A stretch of 64,000 nucleotides of DNA, taken from assembly GCF_003946575.1 (NCBI RefSeq), contig NZ_RHOP01000015.1, forward strand, positions 1 through 64,000, written 5' to 3'. Below, piece after piece: positions 26,848 through 35,561 of the stretch. The notes below the pieces were generated by a model, which had not been told where the DNA came from, ran no database searches, and worked only from the letters and a program-made list of their open reading frames with translations. Within the stretch, counting starts at the first letter, position 1. Every line of letters begins with the position of its first letter. The position numbers were made by a program, and so were the translations under genes. The stretch is from Companilactobacillus jidongensis. Lineage in GTDB: Bacteria; Bacillota; Bacilli; Lactobacillales; Lactobacillaceae.

Positions 26848-27597
26848 ATGTCGAAGAAAGTACTTGCTCATAGAGGAATACCAACCTTAGCACCTGAGAA
26901 TACTATGGCTGGTTTTAATACAGTGATCGACTGTGGCATCGACTGGATCGAAACTGATCTCAGTATCACCAAAGACGAAAAAGTCTTTGTGATTCACGAT
27001 GACAAATTAGATAGAACTACTAATGAAAAAGGTTCAATTGAAACTTTGGACAGCTCATTGGTAGAACAAGCTGATGCTGGATCTTGGTTTGCCGAAAAGT
27101 ATCGTGGCGAAAGGATACCAACCTTGGATCAATTGATTGATTTCTTGAATATTCATAAGTTGAATGCCAATATCGAGCTTAAAGGTGTTGTTGGGGATGA
27201 TGCTGATCATTTGGCAAACAGCTTAGTAACACAATTTGCTGAAGCGATTGATAGATTGGACCCAGACGTTCAATTGATTATTTCTAGCTTCAATCCCATC
27301 ATGTTGTTGAAGATGCATGAACTAAAACCAAATTTGGATTATGCGGTATTATTTGATGTATTCGGAATGGGTGAAGACTGGAACTTGTATATGCAAGCTT
27401 GTCACGCTAAGTATATCCATCCGGACAGTCGTGGTTTAACTGAAGCCAAAGTTAAGAAAATGAAAGACTATGGTTATCAGATCAACGTTTGGACGGTTGA
27501 CGATATTAATCGAGCTCAGGAGTTGTTTTCTTGGGGCGTAGATGGTATATTTACTAACGTCGCAGATCGTATGCAGTTTTTAGTTGAAAACAAGTAA
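26848..27597 (+). CDS. Glycerophosphodiester phosphodiesterase (GDPD family, cytosolic)
   Basis: 249 residues, no signal peptide. VLAHRGIPTLAPENTMAGF at the N-terminus, ETDLSITKDEKVFVIHDD with the metal-binding Glu/Asp and catalytic His, then NIELKG and VNVWTVD-type C-terminal strand (INVWTVDDI). Hydrolyses glycerophosphodiesters to glycerol-3-phosphate and an alcohol. ATG 26848 is preceded by TTGGAGG with 13-base spacing; TTG 26830 is rejected because it lies inside that SD. It is a separate unit between two terminators. Confidence 0.93.
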   Translation: MSKKVLAHRGIPTLAPENTMAGFNTVIDCGIDWIETDLSITKDEKVFVIHDDKLDRTTNEKGSIETLDSSLVEQADAGSWFAEKYRGERIPTLDQLIDFLNIHKLNANIELKGVVGDDADHLANSLVTQFAEAIDRLDPDVQLIISSFNPIMLLKMHELKPNLDYAVLFDVFGMGEDWNLYMQACHAKYIHPDSRGLTEAKVKKMKDYGYQINVWTVDDINRAQELFSWGVDGIFTNVADRMQFLVENK

Positions 27598-27617
27598 TAA
27601 ATAATATTATAAATAGC

Positions 27618-27658
27618 AAAAGTAGCACGCCAAATTCGTTTTTGGCGGGCTACTTTTT
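27618..27658 (+). terminator. Terminator of the GDPD gene
   Basis: AAGTAGC-CGCCAAA paired with TTTGGCG-GCTACTT, then TTTTT. Confidence 0.9.
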
Positions 27659-27728
27659 GTTTACAAAAGATTTTAAAAAAATATTTGTGATAAATAAATA
27701 AAAATAGAGAATGAGGAATATGACTTTC

Positions 27729-29678
27729 ATGAAGAGAATAATATATATCCTAGTAATGATAGCGGTATTCATTGTTACAGGGGGAATGATAAAGGATAAT
27801 ACACAGGTTGTTAAAGCATCGACGCAATATTCTAACACGCATGTTAAACCAAAATCAGAACCAACGGAAGATGTTAGAAAATTTCTGGGAATGTGGCTTA
27901 ACAGAGGGTATACGGTCCAACCACCAGATACAACATTTACAGTGGTTGGACATACCGTGAAGTTGAAGACTCATTCAGGACGTTCCACTCTGGGTGCATC
28001 TTTAACGCCATTCGCATCACCTAAATATCAATGGTATAAGTCCACTGATGAGGGTGAAACTTGGGTGGAAGTGCCCAAAAATGAAGATGGCAATAAATCT
28101 AATCTTAATGTTACATCAAATCAATCAGGGGCAATCTATTATCAACAAAATGTTACTTGGTATCAGGCTGGTGGTTGGGGTCTTTCGATTGCTGAAGTTT
28201 GGTCGCAGGTGGCGGCGGTTTATGTTAATGACAAAGATAAAAATGCTGAAAAGATTCGAGTATCGGTTGATGATGACTATCTATACAATAATCCAAGTGA
28301 AATAGCCATGAACTCAACCGTGGCAAGAGCTGAAGTTTTGCCAGAAGATTATACAGAGGATATTGTGTGGACGGTTGATAATAATCAATTGGCTTATATC
28401 GATAAGGATACTGGGGAGATACAAGCTAATAATCGTGGAGTCTCAGGTGTAGTTAAAGTAACTGGTACAATTAAAAATGCTGACAATACAATTGTGTCAG
28501 ACAGTACTTTTGTTCAGATCGGTGGTGGTCTGGAGGATAAAGAAGTAAAATCCGGAGATTCCACTTCTTTTGAAATGCTGGGGCACATTGGAAAATTAGA
28601 TAATATTGATAATGATTACACGGTCAAATGGTACAGACAACCTGTGGGCACTCACAAGCGTGAATTGGTGGAATCCAACAAAAAAGATCTGTCATATCTA
28701 GTCAATGAACCACGTGTAAAAAATGATAATGATTTGTATTGGGTGGAAATCAGTTTAAAACTGGGTCGAGATTCATATGAATATATTTCTAATAAAGCCA
28801 AGTTAAAGGTTCTACCTGCGGATAAGCCTGAAATCACTTTGAATAATTCAGTGATTAACGAAACCTATAATAACGACAATACTGAAGATGTTCTGAATGA
28901 TGTTGCGAATGGAGCTATTGTTTCTTATCGGGATGAAATAGTAGTTGGAACTGAAAGTGGTAATTTAAAAAATGGTACCTATGTGTTACCGATCTATGGT
29001 GGAACTGAGATTGACAGTGTCAAAATCAATGATAAAGAAATTGACCAAGATAGATATACGGTAGTAGATTATTTTGGCGGTATCTCAACTGTTTTGGTTA
29101 TCGATAAAATTAATCGTATTGCTGGTGAAAAATTTGAAATTAAAGTCAGGACCAGAATTGATGGGATATTTACTAATGAACAAATGATTTCCCAGCCGTT
29201 TATATATTCTGGTGAAGAAGATAATGCCTTTCGATTTGAAGGTACTAAAAAAACTTTGAATTATGTAACTAATGTATTACAAAAAGATGTACGTGATATT
29301 AGTTACGGATCGATAAATACTTATGCAAAAGATGAAATAATATCTCGAACTGATGATACTAATCAGCCGAATAACGTTGTATCGGTTGATGATCAGCGAA
29401 GAGTTAAGGAACCAATCAAAGTATTTGTTAATCAAGAGAAGGAATTCGTTAACGAACAAGGCGATGTTCTACCAGGATGTCTGCGTTTATATGATAATGG
29501 TAAGTTTGTTGAACTGGTCGATCAACGAGTTAAAGTGACAGAAACTAAGAAGGACGAGCCATTAGGCTCAATCGGCTGGAATAAGAACAATGGATTGTTA
29601 TTACATATTCATGATGCTGCCGTTGCTCCTGGGCAATATGGTACTACTTTGAATTGGACGTTCGAGAATAGTATTTAG
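27729..29678 (+). CDS. Secreted Ig-like surface protein with degenerate WxL-like C-terminus
   Basis: 649 residues. Signal peptide of about 30 residues ending near VVKAS. Next is an Ig-like domain with the YQWYKSTDEGETW signature, then a Big2-like segment (VLPEDYTEDIVWTVDNNQ, ANNRGVSGVVKVTG) and another Ig-like segment (YTVKWYRQ). The end, NNGLLLHIHDAAVAPGQYGTTLNWTF, matches the last strand pair of WxL domains, but the first Trp motif is missing. No LPXTG anchor. GAGGAA lies ten bases before ATG 27729; ATG 27711 and 27720 are in-frame alternatives. It lacks the lectin domain of the later paralogues. Confidence 0.75.
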   Translation: MKRIIYILVMIAVFIVTGGMIKDNTQVVKASTQYSNTHVKPKSEPTEDVRKFLGMWLNRGYTVQPPDTTFTVVGHTVKLKTHSGRSTLGASLTPFASPKYQWYKSTDEGETWVEVPKNEDGNKSNLNVTSNQSGAIYYQQNVTWYQAGGWGLSIAEVWSQVAAVYVNDKDKNAEKIRVSVDDDYLYNNPSEIAMNSTVARAEVLPEDYTEDIVWTVDNNQLAYIDKDTGEIQANNRGVSGVVKVTGTIKNADNTIVSDSTFVQIGGGLEDKEVKSGDSTSFEMLGHIGKLDNIDNDYTVKWYRQPVGTHKRELVESNKKDLSYLVNEPRVKNDNDLYWVEISLKLGRDSYEYISNKAKLKVLPADKPEITLNNSVINETYNNDNTEDVLNDVANGAIVSYRDEIVVGTESGNLKNGTYVLPIYGGTEIDSVKINDKEIDQDRYTVVDYFGGISTVLVIDKINRIAGEKFEIKVRTRIDGIFTNEQMISQPFIYSGEEDNAFRFEGTKKTLNYVTNVLQKDVRDISYGSINTYAKDEIISRTDDTNQPNNVVSVDDQRRVKEPIKVFVNQEKEFVNEQGDVLPGCLRLYDNGKFVELVDQRVKVTETKKDEPLGSIGWNKNNGLLLHIHDAAVAPGQYGTTLNWTFENSI

Positions 29679-29681
29679 AAC

Positions 29682-29732
29682 CAACAAAAACCCGCCCTCT
29701 ACATGATTAATGTGGAGAGCGGGTTTTTGTTG
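29682..29732. terminator. Bidirectional terminator between convergent genes
   Basis: Long hairpin CAACAAAAACCCGC-CTC-ACAT with its complement, flanked by A-run and T-run, serving both the secreted protein gene (+) and the small peptide gene (-). Confidence 0.9.
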
Positions 29733-29744
29733 TGTAAGCAAACA

Positions 29745-29846
29745 CTATTGCTTACGAAGTGTGTGTTTAATTCCTAAATAGGTCAAGCCTATCGTAATTA
29801 TCATCAAGAAGAGACTTAAAATTATCATAGAGACGTTATATAACAT
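29745..29846 (-). CDS. 33-residue hydrophobic peptide, possible type I toxin-like membrane peptide
   Basis: Too short for routine gene calling. On the minus strand ATG (29846-29844) is preceded by AGGTGA at a five-base spacing, a proper ribosome binding site. The product starts MLYNVSMIILSL, continues as one membrane segment to about residue 25, and ends in a basic tail (KHTLRKQ). Small single-pass peptides with a charged tail are typical of type I toxins (Fst-like) and of regulatory membrane peptides. It faces the secreted protein gene across a bidirectional terminator. No antisense RNA gene can be pinned down. I do not recognise a specific family. Confidence 0.55.
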   Translation of the reverse strand: MLYNVSMIILSLFLMIITIGLTYLGIKHTLRKQ

Positions 29847-29924
29847 TGTTATCACCTATTTCGGAGTTTTTTAATGAAATTGTGTATCTCGGGAGGGTTT
29901 TATTTAATGATTAGGCTGGCAATC

Positions 29925-30057
29925 AAATGACTACAGCTTTTATTCGAAAGATTTGTCTTTTCAATCGATCCGCCAGCTCTACGGATGACTGAAAAGAATG
30001 AATCCTTGGATTGTATGGTATTGATTCTTATTCATCCCCGTACATATATATTTAAAT
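29925..30057 (-). other. Folded leader-like region upstream of the small peptide gene
   Basis: No convincing gene. On the minus strand two paired regions can be drawn: TACGG-ATGA with TCATCCGTA enclosing GAAT-AA-GAATC/GGATTC-ATTC, and GCTGGC/GCCAGC enclosing a second arm. It may be the 5' leader of the 33-residue peptide mRNA if transcription runs past the terminator at 30058. Confidence 0.35.
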
Positions 30058-30236
30058 TTCAAAAACAAGGAGGATAGCCCCCTTGTTTCATCCCATTCAT
30101 TGAGGTGCTTCGGTACACCATCCACAACGGCGGTTTTTTTAAACCGGTGAAGAAGTGGAAGGTGCAAACCCAGTCTTTGTATAAAAGAAATGAGTTTTCG
30201 AAAATCGAATGTGTTTAAACATATTTGACTTTCTTA
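30058..30236 (-). ncRNA. Candidate small RNA of about 180 nt
   Basis: A promoter at 30243-30270 fires leftward into a stretch with no convincing gene. The transcript would contain a long hairpin: CACCTTCCAC with GTGGATGGTG (one mismatch), enclosing CGGTTT/AAACCG. It would end at a 9-bp hairpin at 30065-30086 (ACAAGGGGG/CCTCCTTGT on the minus strand, loop CTAT) followed by five U. It matches no RNA class that I know (not T-box, tmRNA, SRP or RNase P by motif). Could alternatively be the first part of a long leader for the peptide gene at 29745. Confidence 0.5.
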
Positions 30237-30242
30237 ATACAA

Positions 30243-30270
30243 ATTATAGCAGGGTAGATTGGTAATGCAA
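30243..30270 (-). promoter_or_regulatory. Strong sigma-A-type promoter, minus strand
   Basis: On the minus strand: TTGCAT (30270-30265), 16-base spacer, TATAAT (30248-30243) with an extended TG at -15/-14. Drives the candidate small RNA. Confidence 0.7.
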
Positions 30271-30272
30271 AC

Positions 30273-30302
30273 AAAAAAGCCACCCAGAACGTGGATGACT
30301 TA
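30273..30302 (-). terminator. Terminator of the zinc-ribbon gene
   Basis: On the minus strand AAG-CCAC/GTGG-CTT hairpin followed by six T. Sits immediately before the small-RNA promoter. Confidence 0.6.
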
Positions 30303-30354
30303 ATGCTTGTACTTAATGTATATCACTGACGACCAGAAGCGGAAAAGCAGAATT

Positions 30355-31740
30355 CTAAATCCTAACTCGAGGATGCAATGAATATGCCATTATTAGTGAC
30401 ACGATTGAGGTAACTAACAGAATATAGAAGCTAGCACCAAATTGTGTTCCACCGACGGCGGTTTGGCCAGTGATTACGGCAGAATTAACAGCACCAGAGT
30501 AGAAGATACCAAAGACTAGAGCATAGATAACAGTTGGTAAGACGGTAAATATTCTGACCATTCTAATAGTACCTTTGTTTCTGAAGCAGGCAGCGATTAA
30601 AGCTATAACTGGCGATAAGAAACAAATTAGGCGAATTGCTGAAGATAAGTTCACGATCAAAGTACTATATTGATAACCAAAGTTAGCCGTATAATTTGCT
30701 GCTGAAGCTATGGTGCTTGATAATGAAACACCATTGATAAAGGGACCACCAACTGATGCCGCAAAGCCAACAATTGATGAACCAATGATTACTTTTTGAC
30801 GAGTGTTTTTACCACGAGAAGCATCGGTAACTTTTTGTTTCTTAGGTTTTCTGTGTTCCTCTTGGTATTGTTGAGGTTGATTATTTGTTTCTTGGTTTTT
30901 GTCTCTATTATCACGCTTGAATTTTTTGTTGGCATTCATTTCATTGCCATGACTGACTTGTGAAGCTAAGAACCACAACAATAGGACAATCGCTAAAGCA
31001 ATAAAACCATAGTTTCGTTTGACGACTAGTAATATGGCAACGATGATCACGGCAAAAATTCCAAGATACGCGTTGTTTTTTGCGAATTTACCCATATTAT
31101 GAATTAAACCGTCATTTGTATCATTTTCTGCTTGTTCTTGTTTTTTGCGTTCCTTGATTTTTTTCATTTCACTCTTGGTTGGTTTGAAAGGATCCTCACC
31201 ATTTTTGAAGAGTTTATTCTTGAAATCTTGGGTAGTATTCAGAGCCGCAGACTCATGCTGTTGTTGTTCTGAGTGTGTCGGATTCGAAGTCCGTGAGTCA
31301 GAATAAGGCTTCTGTGTGGTTGCCTGCTTAAAGGCGTCCTTGTTATAAGCAACGGTGCGATCATCGAGTGCTTCGTCAGGGACTTTTTTTGTACTGTCAA
31401 AAGTTCGCACAGAATCATAACTTGGAGTAGCTGGTTTGGATACTGGTTCTGATTTGTGTTCAAATTCGGCAGCCGGCTTTACAGAGCTGTATTCACGTTG
31501 CTGAGCTGGTGCTTGTTCGTATTTTGGCTTGGCTACTGGTGTTGGTTCTGACTTCACAGGTTCAGAATCATTTAACTCAGCTTCGATGTCAGCCAATGAC
31601 TTGATAGTATCATCGTCTTTTTTTGGTGTTTCTTTTTCTTCATCATTACGTTTACTTTTAATTGAAGTTAGATCATAGCCACAGTTGTCACAGAATTTTT
31701 GTGATAGGTCAACTTTATGGCCGCAATTTGGACAAAACAT
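30355..31740 (-). CDS. Zinc-ribbon membrane protein with long disordered linker
   Basis: 461 residues. MFCPNCGHKV and FCDNCGYDL at the N-terminus form a four-Cys zinc ribbon. Residues about 30-205 are polar, rich in Gln/Lys/Pro/Ser and likely disordered. Two membrane segments follow near 219-255. A second charged linker (KKFKRDNRDKNQETNN, then KPKKQK) leads to four or so C-terminal membrane segments. GGAGGA lies eight bases before ATG 31740; the ATG two codons earlier touches the SD. Such zinc-ribbon membrane proteins are common and mostly uncharacterised in lactobacilli. Palindromes occur in its promoter region. Confidence 0.75.
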   Translation of the reverse strand: MFCPNCGHKVDLSQKFCDNCGYDLTSIKSKRNDEEKETPKKDDDTIKSLADIEAELNDSEPVKSEPTPVAKPKYEQAPAQQREYSSVKPAAEFEHKSEPVSKPATPSYDSVRTFDSTKKVPDEALDDRTVAYNKDAFKQATTQKPYSDSRTSNPTHSEQQQHESAALNTTQDFKNKLFKNGEDPFKPTKSEMKKIKERKKQEQAENDTNDGLIHNMGKFAKNNAYLGIFAVIIVAILLVVKRNYGFIALAIVLLLWFLASQVSHGNEMNANKKFKRDNRDKNQETNNQPQQYQEEHRKPKKQKVTDASRGKNTRQKVIIGSSIVGFAASVGGPFINGVSLSSTIASAANYTANFGYQYSTLIVNLSSAIRLICFLSPVIALIAACFRNKGTIRMVRIFTVLPTVIYALVFGIFYSGAVNSAVITGQTAVGGTQFGASFYILLVTSIVSLIMAYSLHPRVRI

Positions 31741-31772
31741 TCTCATTCCTCCATTGTATTAACAGACTTTAG

Positions 31773-31830
31773 TATACAAGATAAATAAACTTGTATAAAG
31801 ACGTTGGTATGAAAGTTCATGAAACTTTCA
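31773..31830 (-). promoter_or_regulatory. Two palindromes in the zinc-ribbon gene promoter region
   Basis: TATACAAG/CTTGTATA (31773-31780 and 31790-31797, perfect 8-bp arms) overlaps a TATACT -10-like box on the minus strand. TGAAAGTT/AACTTTCA (31810-31830) lies just upstream. Candidate regulator sites; the regulator is unknown. Confidence 0.4.
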
Positions 31831-31851
31831 CATATCGAAACTCTATTATAC

Positions 31852-31879
31852 AAAAAAATCCCAGCTTACGCTGAGATTT
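31852..31879 (-). terminator. Terminator of the MacB-like gene
   Basis: On the minus strand AAATCTCAGC/GCTGGGATTT, loop GTAA, then T-run. Confidence 0.9.
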
Positions 31880-31894
31880 GGTGTTAAATACAAA

Positions 31895-33844
31895 TTATTC
31901 GTCTGTAAGTGAATCACGTGGATCTAATTTAGCTGCGCGTCTTGATGGAGCTAAGGCGGCGAGCAAACTGATTATTACACTGATGGCGACTCCGAAAATA
32001 GCATTGCCAGGTGAAATTGAAATTATTGTTGCTTTAAATGCATTCTGAGTGGCATTATTGACGGCCATTTGAACTAAGTATGCTATCAAAATAGCAAACC
32101 CACCGGAGACTAAACCAATTAAGAATGATTCAGAGATAAACATATTTCTAATATCTTTCTTTCTAGCACCAATGGCACGCAAGATACCAATTTCTTGGGT
32201 ACGCTCGGAAACACTGATGTAGAGGACAACGATGATCATAATAGCTGATACGATCAGTGAAATACCTGCGACTCCAGCTAGTACATAGAATGCCAAACTC
32301 AAGTAAGTATTGAGCTGATCGATGACGGCACCGACACCGGTGATCATATATTTATTATGTGCTTTACCTTTAACAGTAGTCTTGTATGATTTGATCTTTT
32401 GTTGAACTGCTTTGACATTTCTAGTGTTATCGACTGTCAAAGTCACGAAGTTAGGTTTGATCGTCACGTTTGATTTGGCTGCGGCTGTCTTCAACGTATC
32501 AAGGGTAATTGCCGAAGAACCAGACTTGATAATACCAGAGACCTTCAGGTCAATAGCAACTTGAGCAGGTTGTTTATTGTCATCAAGCGTGGTGATATAC
32601 ATCTTAACGGTTTTTCCAACCATGTTTTTGTAATTCTTCTTATTTAATTTTTGAGCATCAGATTTTAGAAGAATGATCTCACCGTTACTTGGCTTACTAC
32701 CCTTAGTGATGTCACCAGTTTTTTCGGTGGCATTCCAAGTTTGGAAATATTGAACGGAAACATTTTGTTTATCGTAATTGATTTTTGGAGATTGAACGAA
32801 GTAAGCTGGTTCAACCTTATTAACGTGTTTCAGATTATCAAAAGTTTTCATGTCTGACTTGGTAATGTTGATCGAACTAGTGTCACCAGCTTGGTTTTGA
32901 CTACGAGTGAGATTCTTCGTAATCTGGATGGCATTCGGATTCACTTGTGATTCCATCTGGTCGTTGATATAACCCGTTACACCTGATCCAAGTCCCAACA
33001 TGAAGATAACAGAGAAGATACCAATAGCTGCACCGATAATGATCAGGATGTTTCGTCCCTTGGTGTAGAGCATGTGCTCCCAAGCTAGTCGGAAAGTGTT
33101 GCCAAAGCTTAAATGAGTTATCGTCTTATTAGACGTATTGTCCTCAACTGGAGGATAACCGGGACGTAATTGTTGATCAGAGTCAATCACACCGTCTGCC
33201 AAGTGAACGACACGTGTACCAAAGTCAGCCACTTGTTGAGAGTGAGTAACGGCAATGACTAGTTTACCTTCTTTGGCAATATCATCTAAGATTCGCAGAA
33301 CTTCTTGAGTGTTTTGAGAATCTAATGCGCCAGTTGGTTCGTCGGCAATAATGATCTCAGGATCATTAGCCAGTGCTCGAGCAATCGCAACACGTTGTTT
33401 TTGTCCACCCGATAATTGGTTAGGGTGCTTATCAATGTGTTCAGTTAGACCGACTTTTTCTAGTAAGTCTTTGGCACGTTTTACTCTATCTGCCTTTTTT
33501 AGGGATGACATTTCCAACGGAACTAGCACGTTTTCGAGGATAGTCAGATGACTAATTAAATGGAAGCTCTGAAAGACGAAACCAACAGTGTGGCTTCGGT
33601 AATTATCTAGAGCTTTGTCGGAGCCCTTTTTTAATGATTTTCCATCTATGAAGATATCGCCTTGAAACTGTGAATCTAATCCGCCGATCGTGTTCAATAG
33701 AGTGGTTTTACCACCACCTGATTCACCAAGAATTGAAACGAACTCGCCTCGATCCAATTCTAGATTAATACCCTTTAAGACAGGAAATTCCTTCTTACCC
33801 AATGAGAATGATTTTCGGACGTCTTTTAATTCTAGAAGACTCAT
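31895..33844 (-). CDS. MacB-like ABC transporter, fused ATPase and FtsX-type permease
   Basis: 649 residues. ATPase domain 1-225: Walker [10 protein letters not shown] near residue 39, Q-loop FVFQSFHL, signature LSGGQKQR near 143, Walker [14 protein letters not shown] membrane segment near 270 is followed by a large extracellular domain (about 290-510) and three C-terminal membrane segments with the FtsX motif [21 protein letters not shown] (here VSERTQEIG). Type VII ABC proteins of this kind do mechanical work outside the membrane or export peptides and antibiotics. SD GGAGAA precedes the ATG. It is a single-gene unit with no two-component system beside it. Confidence 0.93.
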   Translation of the reverse strand: MSLLELKDVRKSFSLGKKEFPVLKGINLELDRGEFVSILGESGGGKTTLLNTIGGLDSQFQGDIFIDGKSLKKGSDKALDNYRSHTVGFVFQSFHLISHLTILENVLVPLEMSSLKKADRVKRAKDLLEKVGLTEHIDKHPNQLSGGQKQRVAIARALANDPEIIIADEPTGALDSQNTQEVLRILDDIAKEGKLVIAVTHSQQVADFGTRVVHLADGVIDSDQQLRPGYPPVEDNTSNKTITHLSFGNTFRLAWEHMLYTKGRNILIIIGAAIGIFSVIFMLGLGSGVTGYINDQMESQVNPNAIQITKNLTRSQNQAGDTSSINITKSDMKTFDNLKHVNKVEPAYFVQSPKINYDKQNVSVQYFQTWNATEKTGDITKGSKPSNGEIILLKSDAQKLNKKNYKNMVGKTVKMYITTLDDNKQPAQVAIDLKVSGIIKSGSSAITLDTLKTAAAKSNVTIKPNFVTLTVDNTRNVKAVQQKIKSYKTTVKGKAHNKYMITGVGAVIDQLNTYLSLAFYVLAGVAGISLIVSAIMIIVVLYISVSERTQEIGILRAIGARKKDIRNMFISESFLIGLVSGGFAILIAYLVQMAVNNATQNAFKATIISISPGNAIFGVAISVIISLLAALAPSRRAAKLDPRDSLTDE

Positions 33845-33896
33845 GAATATTCTCCATTCCTATAAATAATTATTTTGTAAATTGAGTATAAGTTTT

Positions 33897-34649
33897 TTAG
33901 TTCTCTAAGTAAATATTTTTTAGTTGGTTTAATTTATTCTTATCAAAATGCAACGCTTGGGCCAAATAATTCTCAAAACTTCCATAATAATGTTTGATAG
34001 CATCGAAGACGGAGGTGATACTCTCAAGATCAGCTTTGGTCATATTCATCTTATTAATGTTTTGATTTCCATCTTTATCATTGAGAGTCTTTTCGATGGT
34101 ATCAGAATCGGAATACATCAGATTAGTTAGAAGGTAGTCACGAGCAATTGTTTCGTCACCGACTCCCAAGGCCTTGAGAATTAAAATGGCAGCCATGCCG
34201 GTTCGATCTTTTCCGGCGGCACAGTGGAAGAGTAGGGATTTATTTTCTTGATTATTTTCTAGTAATAATTCAAATAATAATGCATAAGCACGTTGGCCAT
34301 ATTTATCCAATAAGACACTTTGATAAATCATCCCTAAGTAGGAGTTTGTGTTGCTATATGCACTTGCCAACTTGTCACCATTGCCCATTAATGGATAAAC
34401 AGGATCTGAATAAATTTGATAAAAGTCCGTATTCTTATCTGCCCAAACTTGTTGTTCACGGTCACCACGAAAATCGACCACGTACTTTAAGCCGTATTTT
34501 TTAAGGTAATTTAAAGCTTGTGGAGTTAAATTACTTATATCTCCTGAACGAAGGAGTTTATTATATTTAATTTGTTTACCATCAGTGGTTATATATCCTC
34601 CCAATTCACGTAAGTTTATGGCTCCGTCAAGATTTAAGATTCGTTTCAT
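33897..34649 (-). CDS. Protein tyrosine/serine phosphatase (IphP/PTP-like)
   Basis: 250 residues. The P-loop FHCAAGKDRTGMAA near residue 150 is the CX5R active site of the tyrosine-phosphatase superfamily, and INLRELGGY near residue 11 with LLRSGDISNLT is the standard N-terminal signature of the IphP type. ATG 34649 follows GGGGAGG; an upstream in-frame start is rejected. Such enzymes also act on lipid or nucleotide phosphates. It may serve the EPS kinase, as no CpsB/Wzb gene is seen, but it lies 27 kb away, so that link is inference. Confidence 0.9.
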   Translation of the reverse strand: MKRILNLDGAINLRELGGYITTDGKQIKYNKLLRSGDISNLTPQALNYLKKYGLKYVVDFRGDREQQVWADKNTDFYQIYSDPVYPLMGNGDKLASAYSNTNSYLGMIYQSVLLDKYGQRAYALLFELLLENNQENKSLLFHCAAGKDRTGMAAILILKALGVGDETIARDYLLTNLMYSDSDTIEKTLNDKDGNQNINKMNMTKADLESITSVFDAIKHYYGSFENYLAQALHFDKNKLNQLKNIYLEN

Positions 34650-34717
34650 GTTTTTTCCTCCCCGGATTCGTTGCGTATTGTAGGTCTTTCGAAGTAAAAT
34701 ACTATTAAGGTGATTTA

Positions 34718-35488
34718 ATGGTAAAAAATAAACTTTCAATCATAATGACAACTTATAATGTTGCCAGCTATGTTGTATCGACACTGGATTCATTGGTCGC
34801 TCAAACTAATAAAAACTTTGATCTTATTATTGTGGACGACTGTTCGACTGATACTACGTTGGATATTATCGCAAGTTATGAGGATAAGTACGATTGGATA
34901 TCGTCGTACCCCCATACTCATAATTCAGGTGTTTCAGCAGCTAGAAACACCGGATTGCAACATATCTCTGGCAATCTCGTTACCTTTATTGATGGCGATG
35001 ATTGGTTAGAACCGGGATATGTTGATTTCTTTTTAACAGTTTTTGAGAATACTGACGTTGATCTTGCAACGTGCGGTTTCTTTACTGACACCGAAAATGG
35101 CAAGAGCAAGGTCAAGACGAATAAGCGTCAAAATGGTTTTGTTGATCGTGATGAGGCTATCAAGCAGATTACAAAGATCAGTGGAACAATCATGGGATAT
35201 ACTTGGAATAAGGTATATCGCCGTAAAGTAATCGAAGATAATGCGATTCATTTCCAGACAGACTTAGATCTGATGGAAGATCAAGTCTTCAATGTAGAAT
35301 ATGCGACCGTCGCTAAGAAATTCTATCTTGATAATATTCCGTTGTACCATTATGTTTCTCGTAAAGAGAGTATCACGAGAAAATTTGCGATGGAAAATGT
35401 GCGCGACGTTGGCGTGGCCAATCTGCGGGTCTACAAAACAATCAGAGAGTCTCGATCAGATAAGGATAATCGAGAACAGATCGAATAA
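34718..35488 (+). CDS. Short GT2-family glycosyltransferase
   Basis: 256 residues. GT-A core: LSIIMTTYNVASYV, LIIVDDCSTDTTLDI, NSGVSAARNTGLQ and FIDGDDWLEPGYVDFF; the late LMEDQVFNVEYA matches the acceptor-side ED(Q) motif. It ends soon after that motif, while many relatives reach 300 or more residues; the end (DKDNREQIE) may be native or a truncation. AAGGTG precedes the ATG. Divergent from the phosphatase gene with a 68-base gap, so the two share a control region. Confidence 0.8.
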   Translation: MVKNKLSIIMTTYNVASYVVSTLDSLVAQTNKNFDLIIVDDCSTDTTLDIIASYEDKYDWISSYPHTHNSGVSAARNTGLQHISGNLVTFIDGDDWLEPGYVDFFLTVFENTDVDLATCGFFTDTENGKSKVKTNKRQNGFVDRDEAIKQITKISGTIMGYTWNKVYRRKVIEDNAIHFQTDLDLMEDQVFNVEYATVAKKFYLDNIPLYHYVSRKESITRKFAMENVRDVGVANLRVYKTIRESRSDKDNREQIE

Positions 35489-35521
35489 AATTGTATACAC
35501 TTACATTTTAACAAAAATAGA

Positions 35522-35561
35522 CTCAAAACTTTCATTTGAAGAAAGCTTTGAGCCTTTTTTT
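35522..35561. terminator. Terminator between the GT2 gene and the converging LysR gene
   Basis: CTCAAA-CTTTC/GAAAG-TTTGAG hairpin with eight T on the plus side and an A-rich 5' flank, so it can serve both strands. Confidence 0.8.

Noticed and set aside
29979-30167. 62-residue minus-strand reading frame in the small-RNA region
   Set aside because: It crosses the hairpins and the internal terminator, and no SD or recognisable domain is seen. A conserved peptide cannot be fully excluded.
29900-30240. T-box, tmRNA, SRP RNA, RNase P or 6S RNA
   Set aside because: None of the diagnostic motifs (T-box GGTGG-ACC, tmRNA tag frame, SRP GGAA loop, RNase P core) is visible; only a generic structured-RNA call is supported.
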